Assembly: GCA_002167745.1 (NCBI GenBank)
Contig: NHCB01000016.1
Coordinates: 1-64,000, forward strand
Reading direction: 5' to 3'
Length of the DNA stretch: 64,000 bases
From: Betaproteobacteria bacterium TMED22
Lineage (GTDB): Bacteria; Pseudomonadota; Gammaproteobacteria; Burkholderiales; Eutrophovitaceae
The notes beneath the pieces were generated by a model. It was not told the origin of the DNA, did not search any database, and saw only the letters and a program-made list of their open reading frames with translations. Positions 9,462 to 18,661 of the stretch are shown piece by piece. Positions within the stretch are counted from its first letter, which is position 1; each line of letters starts with the position of its first letter. The translations under genes and the position numbers were made by a program.

Positions 9462-9888
9462 AACGAACAAATTGTTTTTAGCTTTTGATTATGGCGGGGC
9501 ACGGGTCGGGGTGGCTATGGGAGACGCTTCGATTGGTATTGCTCATCCGGTAAGAACCATCGCGTATAAAACAGCAAGGGAGTTGATGGATGAAATTGAG
9601 ATTATCGTTAAAGAATGGAGCCCGTCGGCCCTGGTTGTAGGGATGCCCAAACAAGAAAATGGGAAACCACATATATTAGAAAAGAGAGTCAATCGGTTTT
9701 GTAAAACGCTTGAGTCCAGATTTGAACTTATGGTACATACTATTGACGAGAGCTATACCTCAGTAGAGGCCGATCAACTTCTGGCGAACAACAAAGTGAG
9801 GTGGGCAAGAAGAAAGAAGATGATCGATATGGTTGCCGCACAACTGATTCTTGAAGATTTTTTTGCTAACTCTTTGGAGGAGAACTAA
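9448..9888 (+). CDS. ruvX: RuvX/YqgF family pre-16S rRNA nuclease, putative Holliday junction resolvase
   Basis: An RNase-H-fold protein with the family motifs LAFDYGGARVGVAMGD (first catalytic Asp), VVGMPKQENGK, DESYTSVEAD and KKMIDMVAAQLIL (last catalytic Asp). In E. coli YqgF trims the 16S rRNA 5' end; a resolvase role was proposed from fold. The ORF track starts at ATG 9400, but homologues begin only a few residues before the LAFD strand. I prefer TTG 9448 (protein MSKTKTNKLFLAFDYG); GTG 9439 behind a GGAG is also possible. It follows the yqgE remnant and precedes pyrR by 4 bases, so the three genes downstream likely form one operon. Confidence 0.9.
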   Translation: MSKTKTNKLFLAFDYGGARVGVAMGDASIGIAHPVRTIAYKTARELMDEIEIIVKEWSPSALVVGMPKQENGKPHILEKRVNRFCKTLESRFELMVHTIDESYTSVEADQLLANNKVRWARRKKMIDMVAAQLILEDFFANSLEEN

Positions 9889-9892
9889 GGCT

Positions 9893-10375
9893 GTGTTTGA
9901 TTCAAAATTACTTGCTGAGTCGCTTCTTGGACAAGTGACCGAGGCGCTTGGGACTAATAGTTTATTGATCGGCATTGAAACCGGTGGTGTTGTTGTTTTA
10001 GGTTATCTTATTAAAGAACTTGATATTGATGTGGCTTTCGCGTCTGTGGATGTCAGTTTTCATCGGGACGATTTTGAGATCCGTGGGCTCGCTAAAAGTA
10101 AAAAAAGTACTTCAATTGATGTGGTTCTTGATGGCCGCGACGTAATATTAGTTGACGATGTGATTCAGTCGGGCAGAACGGCTCGAGCTGCGGTGAATGA
10201 AATTTATGATTTTGGCAGACCAAAAACTGTTCAATTAGCTACCTTGGTAGACCGTGGAGGCCGAGAGTTACCGATGGAACCACAGTTTGTTGGAGGATTT
10301 GTTGATGTTCCCGACAGCCAAAAAATTGCAGTTCGATTGGATAAAAACAAGGAGTTAGAGGTCTATGTTGTCTAG
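9893..10375 (+). CDS. pyrR: PyrR bifunctional pyrimidine regulator / uracil phosphoribosyltransferase
   Basis: About 160 residues with a type I phosphoribosyltransferase fold. The PRPP-binding loop VILVDDVIQSGRTARAA lies at about 84-100, and VDVSFHRDDF near 52-61 matches the PyrR motif (LDITLYRDD in others). The track's start at 9851 lies inside ruvX; a GTG at 9893 behind TTTGGAGGAGAA gives the normal N-terminus. In Bacillus PyrR binds pyr mRNA; in Gram-negatives its regulatory role is less settled. It lies directly before pyrB, as in Pseudomonas. I see no attenuator hairpin between ruvX and pyrB. Confidence 0.92.
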   Translation: MFDSKLLAESLLGQVTEALGTNSLLIGIETGGVVVLGYLIKELDIDVAFASVDVSFHRDDFEIRGLAKSKKSTSIDVVLDGRDVILVDDVIQSGRTARAAVNEIYDFGRPKTVQLATLVDRGGRELPMEPQFVGGFVDVPDSQKIAVRLDKNKELEVYVV

Positions 10376-10393
10376 GATAAACGGAGTTAGTTC

Positions 10394-11341
10394 GTGACTG
10401 ATGACATACAGATAAATGATGGAGGGACGCTTCGGCACCTGCTTACCTTAGAAAATTTATCTGGAGAACTAGTTAGTGAAATTCTCGACCGCGCTCAAAA
10501 TTTCTTGTCTATTGGAGACCGGAAAACTAAAAAGCTACCTTTATTACGCGGAAGATCTGTATTCAACCTTTTTTTTGAAAACAGTACGCGCACCCGTACA
10601 ACGTTTGAAATAGCCGCCAAGAGGCTCTCGGCGGATGTGGTCAACTTAAATATCGCTACTTCGTCGCAAAGTAAAGGCGAGAGTTTGCTAGACATGATTG
10701 ATAATTTAGTGGCGATGCAAGCTGATATGTTTGTGGTGCGCCACGCCCAAAGCGATGCGGCTAACATGATTGCTAGACATGTCCCTAAGGGGATACATAT
10801 TATCAATGCTGGAGCCGGTAGCCATTCACACCCGACTCAGGGCTTGCTTGACGCATTTACAATCAGGCATTTTAAAAAAGATTTCACTGGTTTGAAAATT
10901 GTGATAATCGGCGATATTCTCCATTCGCGGGTTGCTCGGTCGCAAATTCACGTGCTTAAAGCGCTCGGTGTGCATGAAATTCGGGTAGTAGGGCCTGAAA
11001 CCTTGGTTCCCGAATCGTTATCTGAAATGGGTGTCAGCGTTTACAACGATGTCGACTCTGCTATCAAGGGCGCAGACGTTGTAACGACACTGCGGCTGCA
11101 AAATGAGCGTATGGAAGTTTCATTGGTGCCAAGCGTGCAACAATTTCACAAAGACTATGGTTTAACAAAAGAACGTTTGGCCCTCGCTCATCCCGAAGCT
11201 ATTGTCCTGCATCCCGGCCCAATCAATCGTGGAGTGGAAATTGCGTCGGAGGTCGCTGATGGGCCTCAGGCTGTCATTTTACGTCAGGTAACGTTTGGGA
11301 TAGCTGTCCGAATGGCCGTAATGTCATTATTGCAAGATTAG
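10394..11341 (+). CDS. pyrB: aspartate carbamoyltransferase catalytic subunit
   Basis: Condenses carbamoyl phosphate and aspartate in the committed step of pyrimidine synthesis. The 315-residue protein contains the carbamoyl-phosphate loop STRTR at 64-68 inside [12 protein letters not shown], the [11 protein letters not shown] motif and the C-terminal [11 protein letters not shown] loop. The start codon is GTG, 18 bases after pyrR. In Pseudomonas-type class A enzymes the next gene encodes an inactive dihydroorotase (PyrC') that completes the dodecamer, and in enterics pyrI follows; neither is next to this gene. The following 179 bases show no gene or clear terminator. Confidence 0.97.
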   Translation: MTDDIQINDGGTLRHLLTLENLSGELVSEILDRAQNFLSIGDRKTKKLPLLRGRSVFNLFFENSTRTRTTFEIAAKRLSADVVNLNIATSSQSKGESLLDMIDNLVAMQADMFVVRHAQSDAANMIARHVPKGIHIINAGAGSHSHPTQGLLDAFTIRHFKKDFTGLKIVIIGDILHSRVARSQIHVLKALGVHEIRVVGPETLVPESLSEMGVSVYNDVDSAIKGADVVTTLRLQNERMEVSLVPSVQQFHKDYGLTKERLALAHPEAIVLHPGPINRGVEIASEVADGPQAVILRQVTFGIAVRMAVMSLLQD

Positions 11342-11520
11342 TTACTTTTAAATGTGCTCGCCCAGTTCACGAGATATTCTAAATGGCTTATCATCGGGCG
11401 CGAACAGGTACTTGCCATCGTTATTCGGTGTGTTCTCGTGGAAACTAACTTGAGTCCGATATGACTAATGTGAGTAACAAATATCAGACAAAATCTACCT
11501 AAAAACAAGGTGTAATCGCT

Positions 11521-13563
11521 ATGATCAAAAATAATGCGCTGTGTGATTTTAAGAACTTACCGAGCTTTTCGAGTTTTAAGATTGAGGATGTGAGGCCCGC
11601 GATTAAATATTTAATCGAGCAGGCTGAGAACACTATCGAGCAAGTTTCGTCACAATGCGAGAGTACCTGGGAAGACACAGTTGAACCAATCACTGCCGCC
11701 GTAGATCGATTGGGCAGGGCTTGGGGGCAGGTTGGTCATTTGAACTCAGTGGTTAACACGGAAGATTTGAGGGTGATTTACAACGATTTGTTACCCGAGG
11801 TGTCCGATTTTTATTCCCGCTTATCCCAAAATAAAGAAATTTACCAAAGTTTCAATAATGTGTATGACGCCAAGGGGCCAAATAAATTAAACGGTGAGCG
11901 TATAAAGCTACTGGAGAACGAGCTTAGGGATTACCGACTGAGCGGCGTTGGTCTGAATGAGCGAGAACAAAAGACGTATCAGGAGCTATCTAAAAAACTA
12001 GCTTCCCTTTCAGCAAAATTCAGTGATAACGTGCTCGACGCTACCGATCAGTATACGCTGAATATTACCGATTTTGATCGGCTTAAGGGTTTGCCAGACG
12101 CGATCATTGCTGAAGCAAAGTCAAAGGCTAAGTCCATGCATAAGACTGGTTGGTCTTTTACGCTGAAGGCGCCTTGTTGGGTTCCGTTTATGGAGAGCTG
12201 TATTGATCGCGGTCTCCGCCAGGAGATGTATCGTGCTTACGTGACTAGGGCGTCAGATTGCGGTGCACCTGAGTATGATAATTCAAAAATAATTATCGAT
12301 ATTCTGGGTGCTCGTTGTAAGAAAGCTAAGTTACTAGGTTTTGATAGTTTTGCGCATTTATCGTTTGCAACTAAAATGGCGGTCGAGCCAAAGCGTGCCC
12401 TAGATCTAATGACTGAATTGTCGCTAAAAGCCCGGTCTCGAGCTGAATCTGAGTACGAAATACTTAAAGACTATGCTTCATCTCATTTGGATATCAGTAA
12501 TTTAATGCCTTGGGATATTAGTTTCGTCGCGCAAAAAATTAAGGAAGAGCGTTATACCTTTAAAGATGAAGATTTAAGGCAATATTTTCCACTTAAAAGG
12601 TGTGTCAACGGTTTATTTGATTTATTAAATAGTCTTTACGGTGTTTCTGTTTTGGAGAAGCAGGCGGAAGTTTGGAATCCGAGCGTGAAGTTATATGAGG
12701 TGAAGGATCATCTCGGGCATTCAATCGGTTATTTTTACATGGATTTGTTCGCTAGAAATGGTAAGCGGTCTGGAGCATGGATGGATGACGCAGTTGGAAG
12801 ATGGAAGACAGGTCGTCATACGCAAATACCTGTGGCCTATCTGGTATGTAATTTCCCATCGGCAACGAATAAGTCTTCAGATGCTTATCTCAGTCATAAT
12901 GAAGTGGAAACACTGTTTCATGAATGTGGACATGTTATGCATCACTTGATGACTCAAATTGATGAATTGGGTATATCGGGCATTAATGGGGTGGAATGGG
13001 ACGCAGTAGAATTGCCAAGTCAGTTCATGGAGAATTTTTGCTGGGATTGGAACATTATAAAAAAAATCTCGAGTAATGTTTCTGGAGATGGACATATGCC
13101 CGAGGATTTATTTAAGAAGATGGTTGAGGCGAAAAACTTTATGAGCGGAATACAAACGCTTCGACAAGTTGAGTTCTCTGTCTTCGATTTACTTGTGCAT
13201 CTTGATTCGCCAGCGGGAAGTCTAGAGGAGTTGATGAAGATTCTTGAGGGGCTTCGTAAAGATCTCTCAGTAATCCCCGTTCCCGAATATAATCGGTTTC
13301 CACATAGTTTTTCTCACATATTTGCTGGCGGATACGCTGCTGGGTACTACAGCTATAAATGGGCGGAGGTTTTGTCTGCGGATGCATTCGGCATGTCTCA
13401 AGAGAATTCAATGTCTCTGGGGGAAGTGGGCGCGAAGTTTTTGGAGGAGGTGATTTCGAAGGGCGGGTTGAGGTCCTCTTTGGAGAACTTCATAGGCTTC
13501 CGAGGCAGAGAGCCAAATATTGACGCACTGTTGCAGCATACTGGTTTATCTGAGCCGGCGTGA
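11521..13563 (+). CDS. prlC: oligopeptidase A (M3 metallopeptidase)
   Basis: A 680-residue cytoplasmic zinc peptidase of the thimet family that degrades short peptides, including cleaved signal peptides. The zinc site HECGHVMHH begins at about residue 465 (HExxH), and the third ligand region follows in NGVEWDAVELPSQFMENFCWD. The C-terminal IFAGGYAAGYYSYKWAEVLSADAF motif is typical of the subfamily. Length matches E. coli PrlC (680). It stands alone between pyrB and xthA; spacing of 60 bases to xthA permits cotranscription. Confidence 0.95.
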   Translation: MIKNNALCDFKNLPSFSSFKIEDVRPAIKYLIEQAENTIEQVSSQCESTWEDTVEPITAAVDRLGRAWGQVGHLNSVVNTEDLRVIYNDLLPEVSDFYSRLSQNKEIYQSFNNVYDAKGPNKLNGERIKLLENELRDYRLSGVGLNEREQKTYQELSKKLASLSAKFSDNVLDATDQYTLNITDFDRLKGLPDAIIAEAKSKAKSMHKTGWSFTLKAPCWVPFMESCIDRGLRQEMYRAYVTRASDCGAPEYDNSKIIIDILGARCKKAKLLGFDSFAHLSFATKMAVEPKRALDLMTELSLKARSRAESEYEILKDYASSHLDISNLMPWDISFVAQKIKEERYTFKDEDLRQYFPLKRCVNGLFDLLNSLYGVSVLEKQAEVWNPSVKLYEVKDHLGHSIGYFYMDLFARNGKRSGAWMDDAVGRWKTGRHTQIPVAYLVCNFPSATNKSSDAYLSHNEVETLFHECGHVMHHLMTQIDELGISGINGVEWDAVELPSQFMENFCWDWNIIKKISSNVSGDGHMPEDLFKKMVEAKNFMSGIQTLRQVEFSVFDLLVHLDSPAGSLEELMKILEGLRKDLSVIPVPEYNRFPHSFSHIFAGGYAAGYYSYKWAEVLSADAFGMSQENSMSLGEVGAKFLEEVISKGGLRSSLENFIGFRGREPNIDALLQHTGLSEPA

Positions 13564-13623
13564 TGAGGGATTTGAGTGGCCGTAGTAAAGAATATTTTTG
13601 TGAATGAGTGAAAGGCTACCACG

Positions 13624-14391
13624 ATGCGGATAGTGACATGGAATGTAAATTCTTTAAAAGTTAGATTGCTCCATTTAGAATCCTTGCTAAAGGAGCACAC
13701 GCCTGATTTTATCTGTCTGCAGGAAACGAAGACAGAGGATCAAAATTTTTTGAGAGAGGAGATAGAAGAGCTGGGTTATTCCGTTGTTTACCATGGACAA
13801 AAGACTTATAACGGCGTGGCTATCCTATCCCGCGAGAAAATGCATGATGTTCAGGTAGGTATTCCTGGTTTACAAGATGAGCAAGCTCGAGTAATCGCTG
13901 CAACAAGCGCTGACGGTTTACGACTGATTAATGCTTACGTACCTAATGGAGAGTCCACTGATTCTCAAAAGTATCAATATAAGCTCAAGTGGTTACGTGC
14001 TTTTGTGGATTTTGTTCTTGCTGAGGCTGCCCAGTGTAGTGAGCTTGTGGTTTTGGGCGATTTTAATATCGCCCCAAAAGACCAAGATGTTTATGATGCT
14101 GAGGCGTTCCGTGGGAAAGTGTTGTGCTCTAAGCAAGAACGAGATCTATATCAAGAGCTACTGAATTCGGGTTTATGCGATAGCTTGGATGAGTTTCTTG
14201 ATGGTTCAGAAAGATTTACATGGTGGGATTATAGGATGAATGCATTTAGGAGGAAGCTTGGTTTAAGGATTGACCATATATTAATGTCCGATGCGGTGCG
14301 CGAGCAATGCATATCAGTCGAAGTACTTAAATCTTATAGAAAAATGGAACGACCTTCTGACCACGCTCCTGTTATGGCAAGCACTCACTGA
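13624..14391 (+). CDS. xthA: exodeoxyribonuclease III / AP endonuclease
   Basis: A 255-residue Mg-dependent enzyme for base-excision repair that nicks DNA at abasic sites and trims 3' blocks. Visible EEP-family motifs in order: MRIVTWNVNSL (Asn7), CLQETKTED (Glu34, metal ligand), VLGDFNIAPKDQDVYD, RIDHILMSD and the terminal SDHAPVMA with the catalytic His. Length is normal. The gene converges with ntrC, with 37 bases between the stop codons. Confidence 0.95.
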   Translation: MRIVTWNVNSLKVRLLHLESLLKEHTPDFICLQETKTEDQNFLREEIEELGYSVVYHGQKTYNGVAILSREKMHDVQVGIPGLQDEQARVIAATSADGLRLINAYVPNGESTDSQKYQYKLKWLRAFVDFVLAEAAQCSELVVLGDFNIAPKDQDVYDAEAFRGKVLCSKQERDLYQELLNSGLCDSLDEFLDGSERFTWWDYRMNAFRRKLGLRIDHILMSDAVREQCISVEVLKSYRKMERPSDHAPVMASTH

Positions 14392-14428
14392 CGCATGAAT
14401 GTGGTCCCAAGCTAATGTGCCATCCTAT

Positions 14429-15829
14429 CTATTTTTTATCGAGTGAGAGATTGAGCTCAGATATCTTCCGAGCAATAGTATTCCTTCCGATGCCGAGTAA
14501 ATTTGCTGCTTCTATTTTCCGTCCAGAGGTGAATGTTAAAGCCCTCGATATAAGCGCTTTTTCAAAAGTTTGCGTTAATCCCTCATATAAGCCAGTACCG
14601 CCGTTGAGTAAGAGTTGGTCGACTTCTTTGCCAAGTAATTGATGCCATCCCTCGTTTGGATCGATTGTTTTGTCGATTTCATGTTTGAAATCTTTTGGAA
14701 GATCTGAGACGTCAACGGATGCTCCTGGTGCCATAATCGTCACCCAATGACAGAGATTTTCTAGTTGACGTACGTTGCCATGCCATGATTTAGTTTGCAG
14801 GTAACTAAGAGCTTCTTCAGTAAAAGACTTCCTTTGAGCATTTAGCTTGATTGCATTTCTTTCTAGGAAAAAATCGGCAAGTAGTGGGATGTCCTCACTT
14901 CGCTCCCTGAGCGGTGGCACTTTTACTCGAATGACATTGAGTCGGTGAAAAAGGTCTTCGCGAAATAATCCCTCCTCTACTCTTTGTTCTAGATCTTGGT
15001 GCGTGGCTGCGAGTACCCTTACGTTAGCTTTGAGGGGATCATGACCACCGACGCGGTAGTAGTGTCCATCAGATAAAACACGGAGTAGTCTCGTTTGTAG
15101 CTCTGCGGGCATGTCACCTATCTCATCGAGAAATAGCGTCCCGCCTGCAGCTTGTTCAAATCGTCCTTTCCTAGTTGTTTGAGCGCCGGTAAATGAGCCC
15201 CGCTCATGTCCAAACAATTCCGATTCGAGTAATTCTTTAGGGATTGATGCCGTATTTATGGCGACAAACGGCTTGCTGCTACGCTGACTGTGCTGATGAA
15301 GTGCTTGAGCAATGAGCTCTTTTCCTGTTCCTGATTCGCCTGTTATTAGTACAGTTGCGTCTGTTTGTGATAGACGTCCGATTGTTCTAAAAACCTCTTG
15401 CATCGATTTCGCTTGACCTAAAAGGCCATTCGGATTTACAGAGTTATCCGTATTTGAGGTTTGCTCATCACTTTTTTTTATCGCACGTTGAATCAGCTCG
15501 ACCGCAGCATCGATATCGAATGGTTTTGCTAAGTATTCGAACGCCCCTCTTTGAAAGGCAGCGACAGCACTATCCAAATCGGAATGCGCAGTCATGATGA
15601 TTGTTGGAACTTTTGGAAATTTTGCATTGATTTCATTTAAGAGCTCAAGTCCGCTATTTCCGCTCATCCGGATGTCACTGACCACAACTGATGGTTGCTC
15701 TATGCGCAGCGCCGCACTCGCCTCCTCGGCAGACGAGAATAATCGAAAGTCAATTTTTTCGCGTATTAATGTTTTTTCGAAAACCCATCGAATAGACTGA
15801 TCATCGTCGACAATCCAAACCTTAGCCAT
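14429..15829 (-). CDS. ntrC: nitrogen regulator NtrC (sigma-54 activator)
   Basis: Response regulator that, when phosphorylated by NtrB, drives sigma-54 promoters such as that of glnA. The 466 residues hold a receiver domain (Asp52 in VVVSDIRM is the phospho-acceptor), an AAA+ domain with Walker A GESGTGKE at about 164-171, the sigma-54 contact loop at 211-216, and a C-terminal Fis-type helix-turn-helix ([24 protein letters not shown]). The contact loop reads GSFTGA instead of the usual GAFTGA. It overlaps ntrB by 8 bases, so the pair is translationally coupled. Confidence 0.97.
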   Translation of the reverse strand: MAKVWIVDDDQSIRWVFEKTLIREKIDFRLFSSAEEASAALRIEQPSVVVSDIRMSGNSGLELLNEINAKFPKVPTIIMTAHSDLDSAVAAFQRGAFEYLAKPFDIDAAVELIQRAIKKSDEQTSNTDNSVNPNGLLGQAKSMQEVFRTIGRLSQTDATVLITGESGTGKELIAQALHQHSQRSSKPFVAINTASIPKELLESELFGHERGSFTGAQTTRKGRFEQAAGGTLFLDEIGDMPAELQTRLLRVLSDGHYYRVGGHDPLKANVRVLAATHQDLEQRVEEGLFREDLFHRLNVIRVKVPPLRERSEDIPLLADFFLERNAIKLNAQRKSFTEEALSYLQTKSWHGNVRQLENLCHWVTIMAPGASVDVSDLPKDFKHEIDKTIDPNEGWHQLLGKEVDQLLLNGGTGLYEGLTQTFEKALISRALTFTSGRKIEAANLLGIGRNTIARKISELNLSLDKK

Positions 15830-16910
15830 TTGTGTGTTCTCCTAGGTGTTGCGTTGATTTAATCGGGATCAATACCGTAAAACATGTATTCCCTGGTTGG
15901 GATTCGACATCTATGGTTCCGCTGTGATGGCTAATAAAAGTTTGAGATAAGGAAAGTCCTAATCCGCTACCATCATTTTTGCCTGAAACGAGAGGAAAAA
16001 ATATTTTGTCTATTAACGATTTTGGTATGCCAGGCCCGTTGTCAGAAATCTCTATGAATAACCCTAATTTAAAGAACTGGTTTGCTAGCGTAACGCGTCG
16101 CGCAACTCTTGTTGTTATTTTGATTAAACCTTTGCCGCAAAGGGCTTGGGCAGCATTTCGCGCTACGTTCAAAAAAGCCTGAGTTATTTGTTGTTTATCA
16201 CCTAATATTTCTGGAAGACTTAAATCATAGTCTCGTTCGATCCGTAAGCCAGATGAGAACTCAGCGAGTATGACCGAGCGGATTTGTTCGAGTACTTCAT
16301 GAATATTGAAGCCTTTCATTTGAGGTATCTTATGCGGAGTCAATAATCGGTCAAGCAAGTCTTTGAGCCGATCGGCCTCCTTAATAATTACAGACGTATA
16401 TTCATGAAGTTCTTCTTTGTCCAGCTCGCGGTCAAGTAGTTGCGCAGCTCCTCGAAGCGCTCCTAGAGGATTTTTTATCTCGTGAGCTAGGTTTCTTATT
16501 AGTTCTCGACTATGGTTCGTTTCTGAGATGATTCGTTGCTCGCGGGCAATCTTTGTTTGTTGAGATGCTGAAGAAAATTCAATTAAAAAATCGTGTTCGC
16601 TGATGTCTGCTACGGGAGTGACTGTAAATGAGAGTTCTGTTTTTTTTTGGTCGTGAATTTGAAATGGAATCTCGTGTTGAATATAACTACAACGATGGCG
16701 TCGGGCATGTTCAACCCCTATGAGCATTGCGCTAGGATTAACAAAAAGCTTTTTTAATGAGGTGCCTTTAGCGCTTTTTCGACTTATGTCAAACAGATGT
16801 TCTGCCGCCGGGTTTATATAGCTGATGCAGTTATATTGATCAATTAATACGACTGCAGAAGACAGCATTTCTAATCCGGGGAAATCAGTAAATTCTTTAA
16901 TTGCGTTCAT
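15822..16910 (-). CDS. ntrB: nitrogen sensor histidine kinase NtrB
   Basis: A 362-residue soluble kinase and phosphatase of NtrC. It has an N-terminal PAS domain (about 10-120), a HisKA segment with phospho-accepting His143 in NLAHEIKNPLGALRGAAQLL, and a C-terminal ATPase domain with ISDNGPGIP and GSGLGLSLSQTF boxes. No membrane helices are seen, as usual for NtrB. By family knowledge PII protein switches it between kinase and phosphatase; no glnB/glnK is in the window. It lies 105 bases after glnA behind a hairpin terminator, the enteric order glnA-ntrB-ntrC. Confidence 0.96.
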   Translation of the reverse strand: MNAIKEFTDFPGLEMLSSAVVLIDQYNCISYINPAAEHLFDISRKSAKGTSLKKLFVNPSAMLIGVEHARRHRCSYIQHEIPFQIHDQKKTELSFTVTPVADISEHDFLIEFSSASQQTKIAREQRIISETNHSRELIRNLAHEIKNPLGALRGAAQLLDRELDKEELHEYTSVIIKEADRLKDLLDRLLTPHKIPQMKGFNIHEVLEQIRSVILAEFSSGLRIERDYDLSLPEILGDKQQITQAFLNVARNAAQALCGKGLIKITTRVARRVTLANQFFKLGLFIEISDNGPGIPKSLIDKIFFPLVSGKNDGSGLGLSLSQTFISHHSGTIDVESQPGNTCFTVLIPIKSTQHLGEHTNG

Positions 16911-16974
16911 GTCAGATCCGCGCCTAGATTTTTATCGGAGGTTTTTGTGTCTGCTGATGAATTTTTAAGATTAA

Positions 16975-17000
16975 AAGCTGCGACCAAGAGGTCGCAGCTT
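16975..17000 (-). terminator. hairpin terminator between glnA and ntrB
   Basis: An 11-base-pair stem (AAGCTGCGACC with GGTCGCAGCTT, four-base loop) lies 15 bases past the glnA stop. On the minus strand it is followed by TTTTAATCTTAAAAATT, a T-rich but interrupted tail. It probably ends most glnA transcripts while letting some read into ntrBC, as described for enteric glnALG. Confidence 0.8.
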
Positions 17001-17015
17001 GTCTCGTTTCTCTAG

Positions 17016-18428
17016 TTATGAGCTGTAATACATATCAAACTCAACTGGATGGGTTGTCATGTTGAAACGGTTAACTTCTTCCATCTTGAGGTCAATGTAA
17101 GCATCAATCATCTCATCCGACATAACGCCACCTTTTGTCAGAAATTCTCGATCGGCGCTTAGTGCTTTTAGCGCTTGCTCAAGTGAGCCACATACCGTTG
17201 GTATTTTTGATAGTTCTTCTGGACTCATTGTGTAGAGATCTTGATCGACAGGCCCGCCCGGATGGATTTTGTTCTCTATGCCATCTAGTCCTGCCATTAG
17301 TAGCGCAGTAAATGCCAGGTAAGGATTAGCCATGGCGTCAGGAAAACGAGTTTCAATTCTTTTTGCTTTGTCACTTGCGACATGCGGAATCCTGATTGAA
17401 GCTGAGCGATTTCGTGCAGAGTAAGCCAGGTTTACCGGCGCCTCGAACCCGGGGACCAATCGTTTATACGAGTTTGTGCTCGGATTTGTAATTGCATTTA
17501 GCGCCTGAGCATGCTTTATGATTCCGCCAATATAATAGAGGGCGGTCTCTGAAAGGCCGGCATATTCATCGCCAGCAAACAAGTTTTTCCCATCTTTCCA
17601 AACTGACTGGTGTACGTGCATTCCAGTACCGTTATCGCCTACTACAGGTTTTGGCATGAATGTTGCAGTCTTACCATACGAGTGAGCGGTATTCCAGATC
17701 GTATACTTTAGTATCTGAGTCCAATCGGCTCTTTTAACTAGCGTGTTAAATTTGGTTCCGATTTCACCTTGACCCGCCGCAGCCACCTCGTGATGGTGTA
17801 CTTCAACTTCTACGCCTTGGGCTTCTAGAGCCATGCAGATGGCATTTCGTAAGTCTTGTAATGAATCCACTGGTGGAACAGGAAAATAACCACCTTTAGT
17901 CCTCGGACGGTGCCCAAGATTGCCGCCTTCCATTTCAATTCCAGAAGACCACGGAGCTTCCTCCGAATTTATTTTCACAAAACTGCCGCCGGCACTAACA
18001 TCCCAAGTGATGCTGTCAAATACAAAAAATTCCGGTTCTGGTCCAAAGTAGGCAGTATCTCCTATGCCGCTGGATTTCAAGTAGCCCTCAGCTCTTTTGG
18101 CAATTGATCTCGGGTCCCGGTCATAACCCTTACCATCCGAAGGTTCAATAACATCGCAGCTAATGTTTAAAACAGGCTCTTCTGTGAACGGGTCTATCCG
18201 AGCTGAGTCCGGATCTGGCACGAGAAGCATGTCGGATGCCTGAATCCCTTTCCAGCCTGAAATTGAAGAGCCATCGAAAGCGTGTCCATCTTCAAATTTG
18301 CTTGTGTCGAACTCTCGGGTAGGCACTGAAACATGCTGCTCTTTGCCGCGAGTATCCGTAAAACGAAGATCGACAAATTTGACATCATTGTCAGCGATCA
18401 TCTTGAGTACATCAGAGGGCGATGCCAT
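17016..18428 (-). CDS. glnA: glutamine synthetase type I
   Basis: Makes glutamine from glutamate, ammonia and ATP; central to nitrogen assimilation. The 470 residues match GSI-beta: [10 protein letters not shown] near 51-60, [11 protein letters not shown] near 128-138, the metal and glutamate site [10 protein letters not shown] near 266-275, NRSASIRIP near 340-348, and the adenylylation tyrosine Tyr399 in [11 protein letters not shown]. The last point predicts control by GlnE adenylyltransferase. A TAGGAGAA ribosome site precedes ATG. Upstream lies a sigma-54 promoter with two NtrC sites (listed separately), so transcription should rise under nitrogen limitation. Confidence 0.98.
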   Translation of the reverse strand: MASPSDVLKMIADNDVKFVDLRFTDTRGKEQHVSVPTREFDTSKFEDGHAFDGSSISGWKGIQASDMLLVPDPDSARIDPFTEEPVLNISCDVIEPSDGKGYDRDPRSIAKRAEGYLKSSGIGDTAYFGPEPEFFVFDSITWDVSAGGSFVKINSEEAPWSSGIEMEGGNLGHRPRTKGGYFPVPPVDSLQDLRNAICMALEAQGVEVEVHHHEVAAAGQGEIGTKFNTLVKRADWTQILKYTIWNTAHSYGKTATFMPKPVVGDNGTGMHVHQSVWKDGKNLFAGDEYAGLSETALYYIGGIIKHAQALNAITNPSTNSYKRLVPGFEAPVNLAYSARNRSASIRIPHVASDKAKRIETRFPDAMANPYLAFTALLMAGLDGIENKIHPGGPVDQDLYTMSPEELSKIPTVCGSLEQALKALSADREFLTKGGVMSDEMIDAYIDLKMEEVNRFNMTTHPVEFDMYYSS

Positions 18429-18500
18429 TATTATTCTCCTAAACCTTAAAAATTGATTGAAATATTGAGTGCATTTACGCGTCTTAGCTCAGCCTACAAC

Positions 18501-18518
18501 ATGCATAAACCATGCCAA
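18501..18518 (-). promoter_or_regulatory. sigma-54 (-24/-12) promoter of glnA
   Basis: On the minus strand the sequence reads TTGGCATGGTTTATGCAT. The -24 GG and -12 GC dinucleotides are separated by exactly 10 bases, the invariant RpoN spacing, and the flanks agree with TGGCAC-N5-TTGCA at most positions. The predicted start site lies near 18491, about 60 bases before the glnA ATG. Placement relative to the NtrC boxes upstream strengthens the call. Confidence 0.85.
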
Positions 18519-18581
18519 CGTATACTAATAAGGTTAAGTAAGGCATTATTAAGAATTAGCAACCGTAAATTCGTTTATTTT

Positions 18582-18598
18582 TGCATTATTATGGTGCA
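18582..18598 (-). promoter_or_regulatory. NtrC-binding site, promoter-proximal
   Basis: TGCATTATTATGGTGCA fits the NtrC dyad (TGCACCA-N3-TGGTGCA), with one half perfect. Its centre lies about 99 bases upstream of the predicted glnA start, close to the -108 site of E. coli glnA. It forms a perfect 17-base inverted pair with the distal site. Confidence 0.85.
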
Positions 18599-18611
18599 TA
18601 TTGGTTATTTG

Positions 18612-18628
18612 TGCACCATAATAATGCA
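18612..18628 (-). promoter_or_regulatory. NtrC-binding site, distal enhancer
   Basis: TGCACCATAATAATGCA is the exact reverse complement of the proximal site. The centres are 30 bases apart, near three helical turns (32 in E. coli), so two NtrC dimers would sit on one DNA face and form the enhancer. The site ends 33 bases before the rhodanese ATG, so bound NtrC could also affect that gene. Confidence 0.85.
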
Positions 18629-18661
18629 ATTTTAAGCTTAAAAATTAAAGAATGGAGATAA

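Noticed and set aside
18453-18635. 60-residue plus-strand ORF between glnA and the rhodanese
   Set aside because: It spans the sigma-54 promoter and the first NtrC box and has no ribosome site, so the region is better explained as regulatory.
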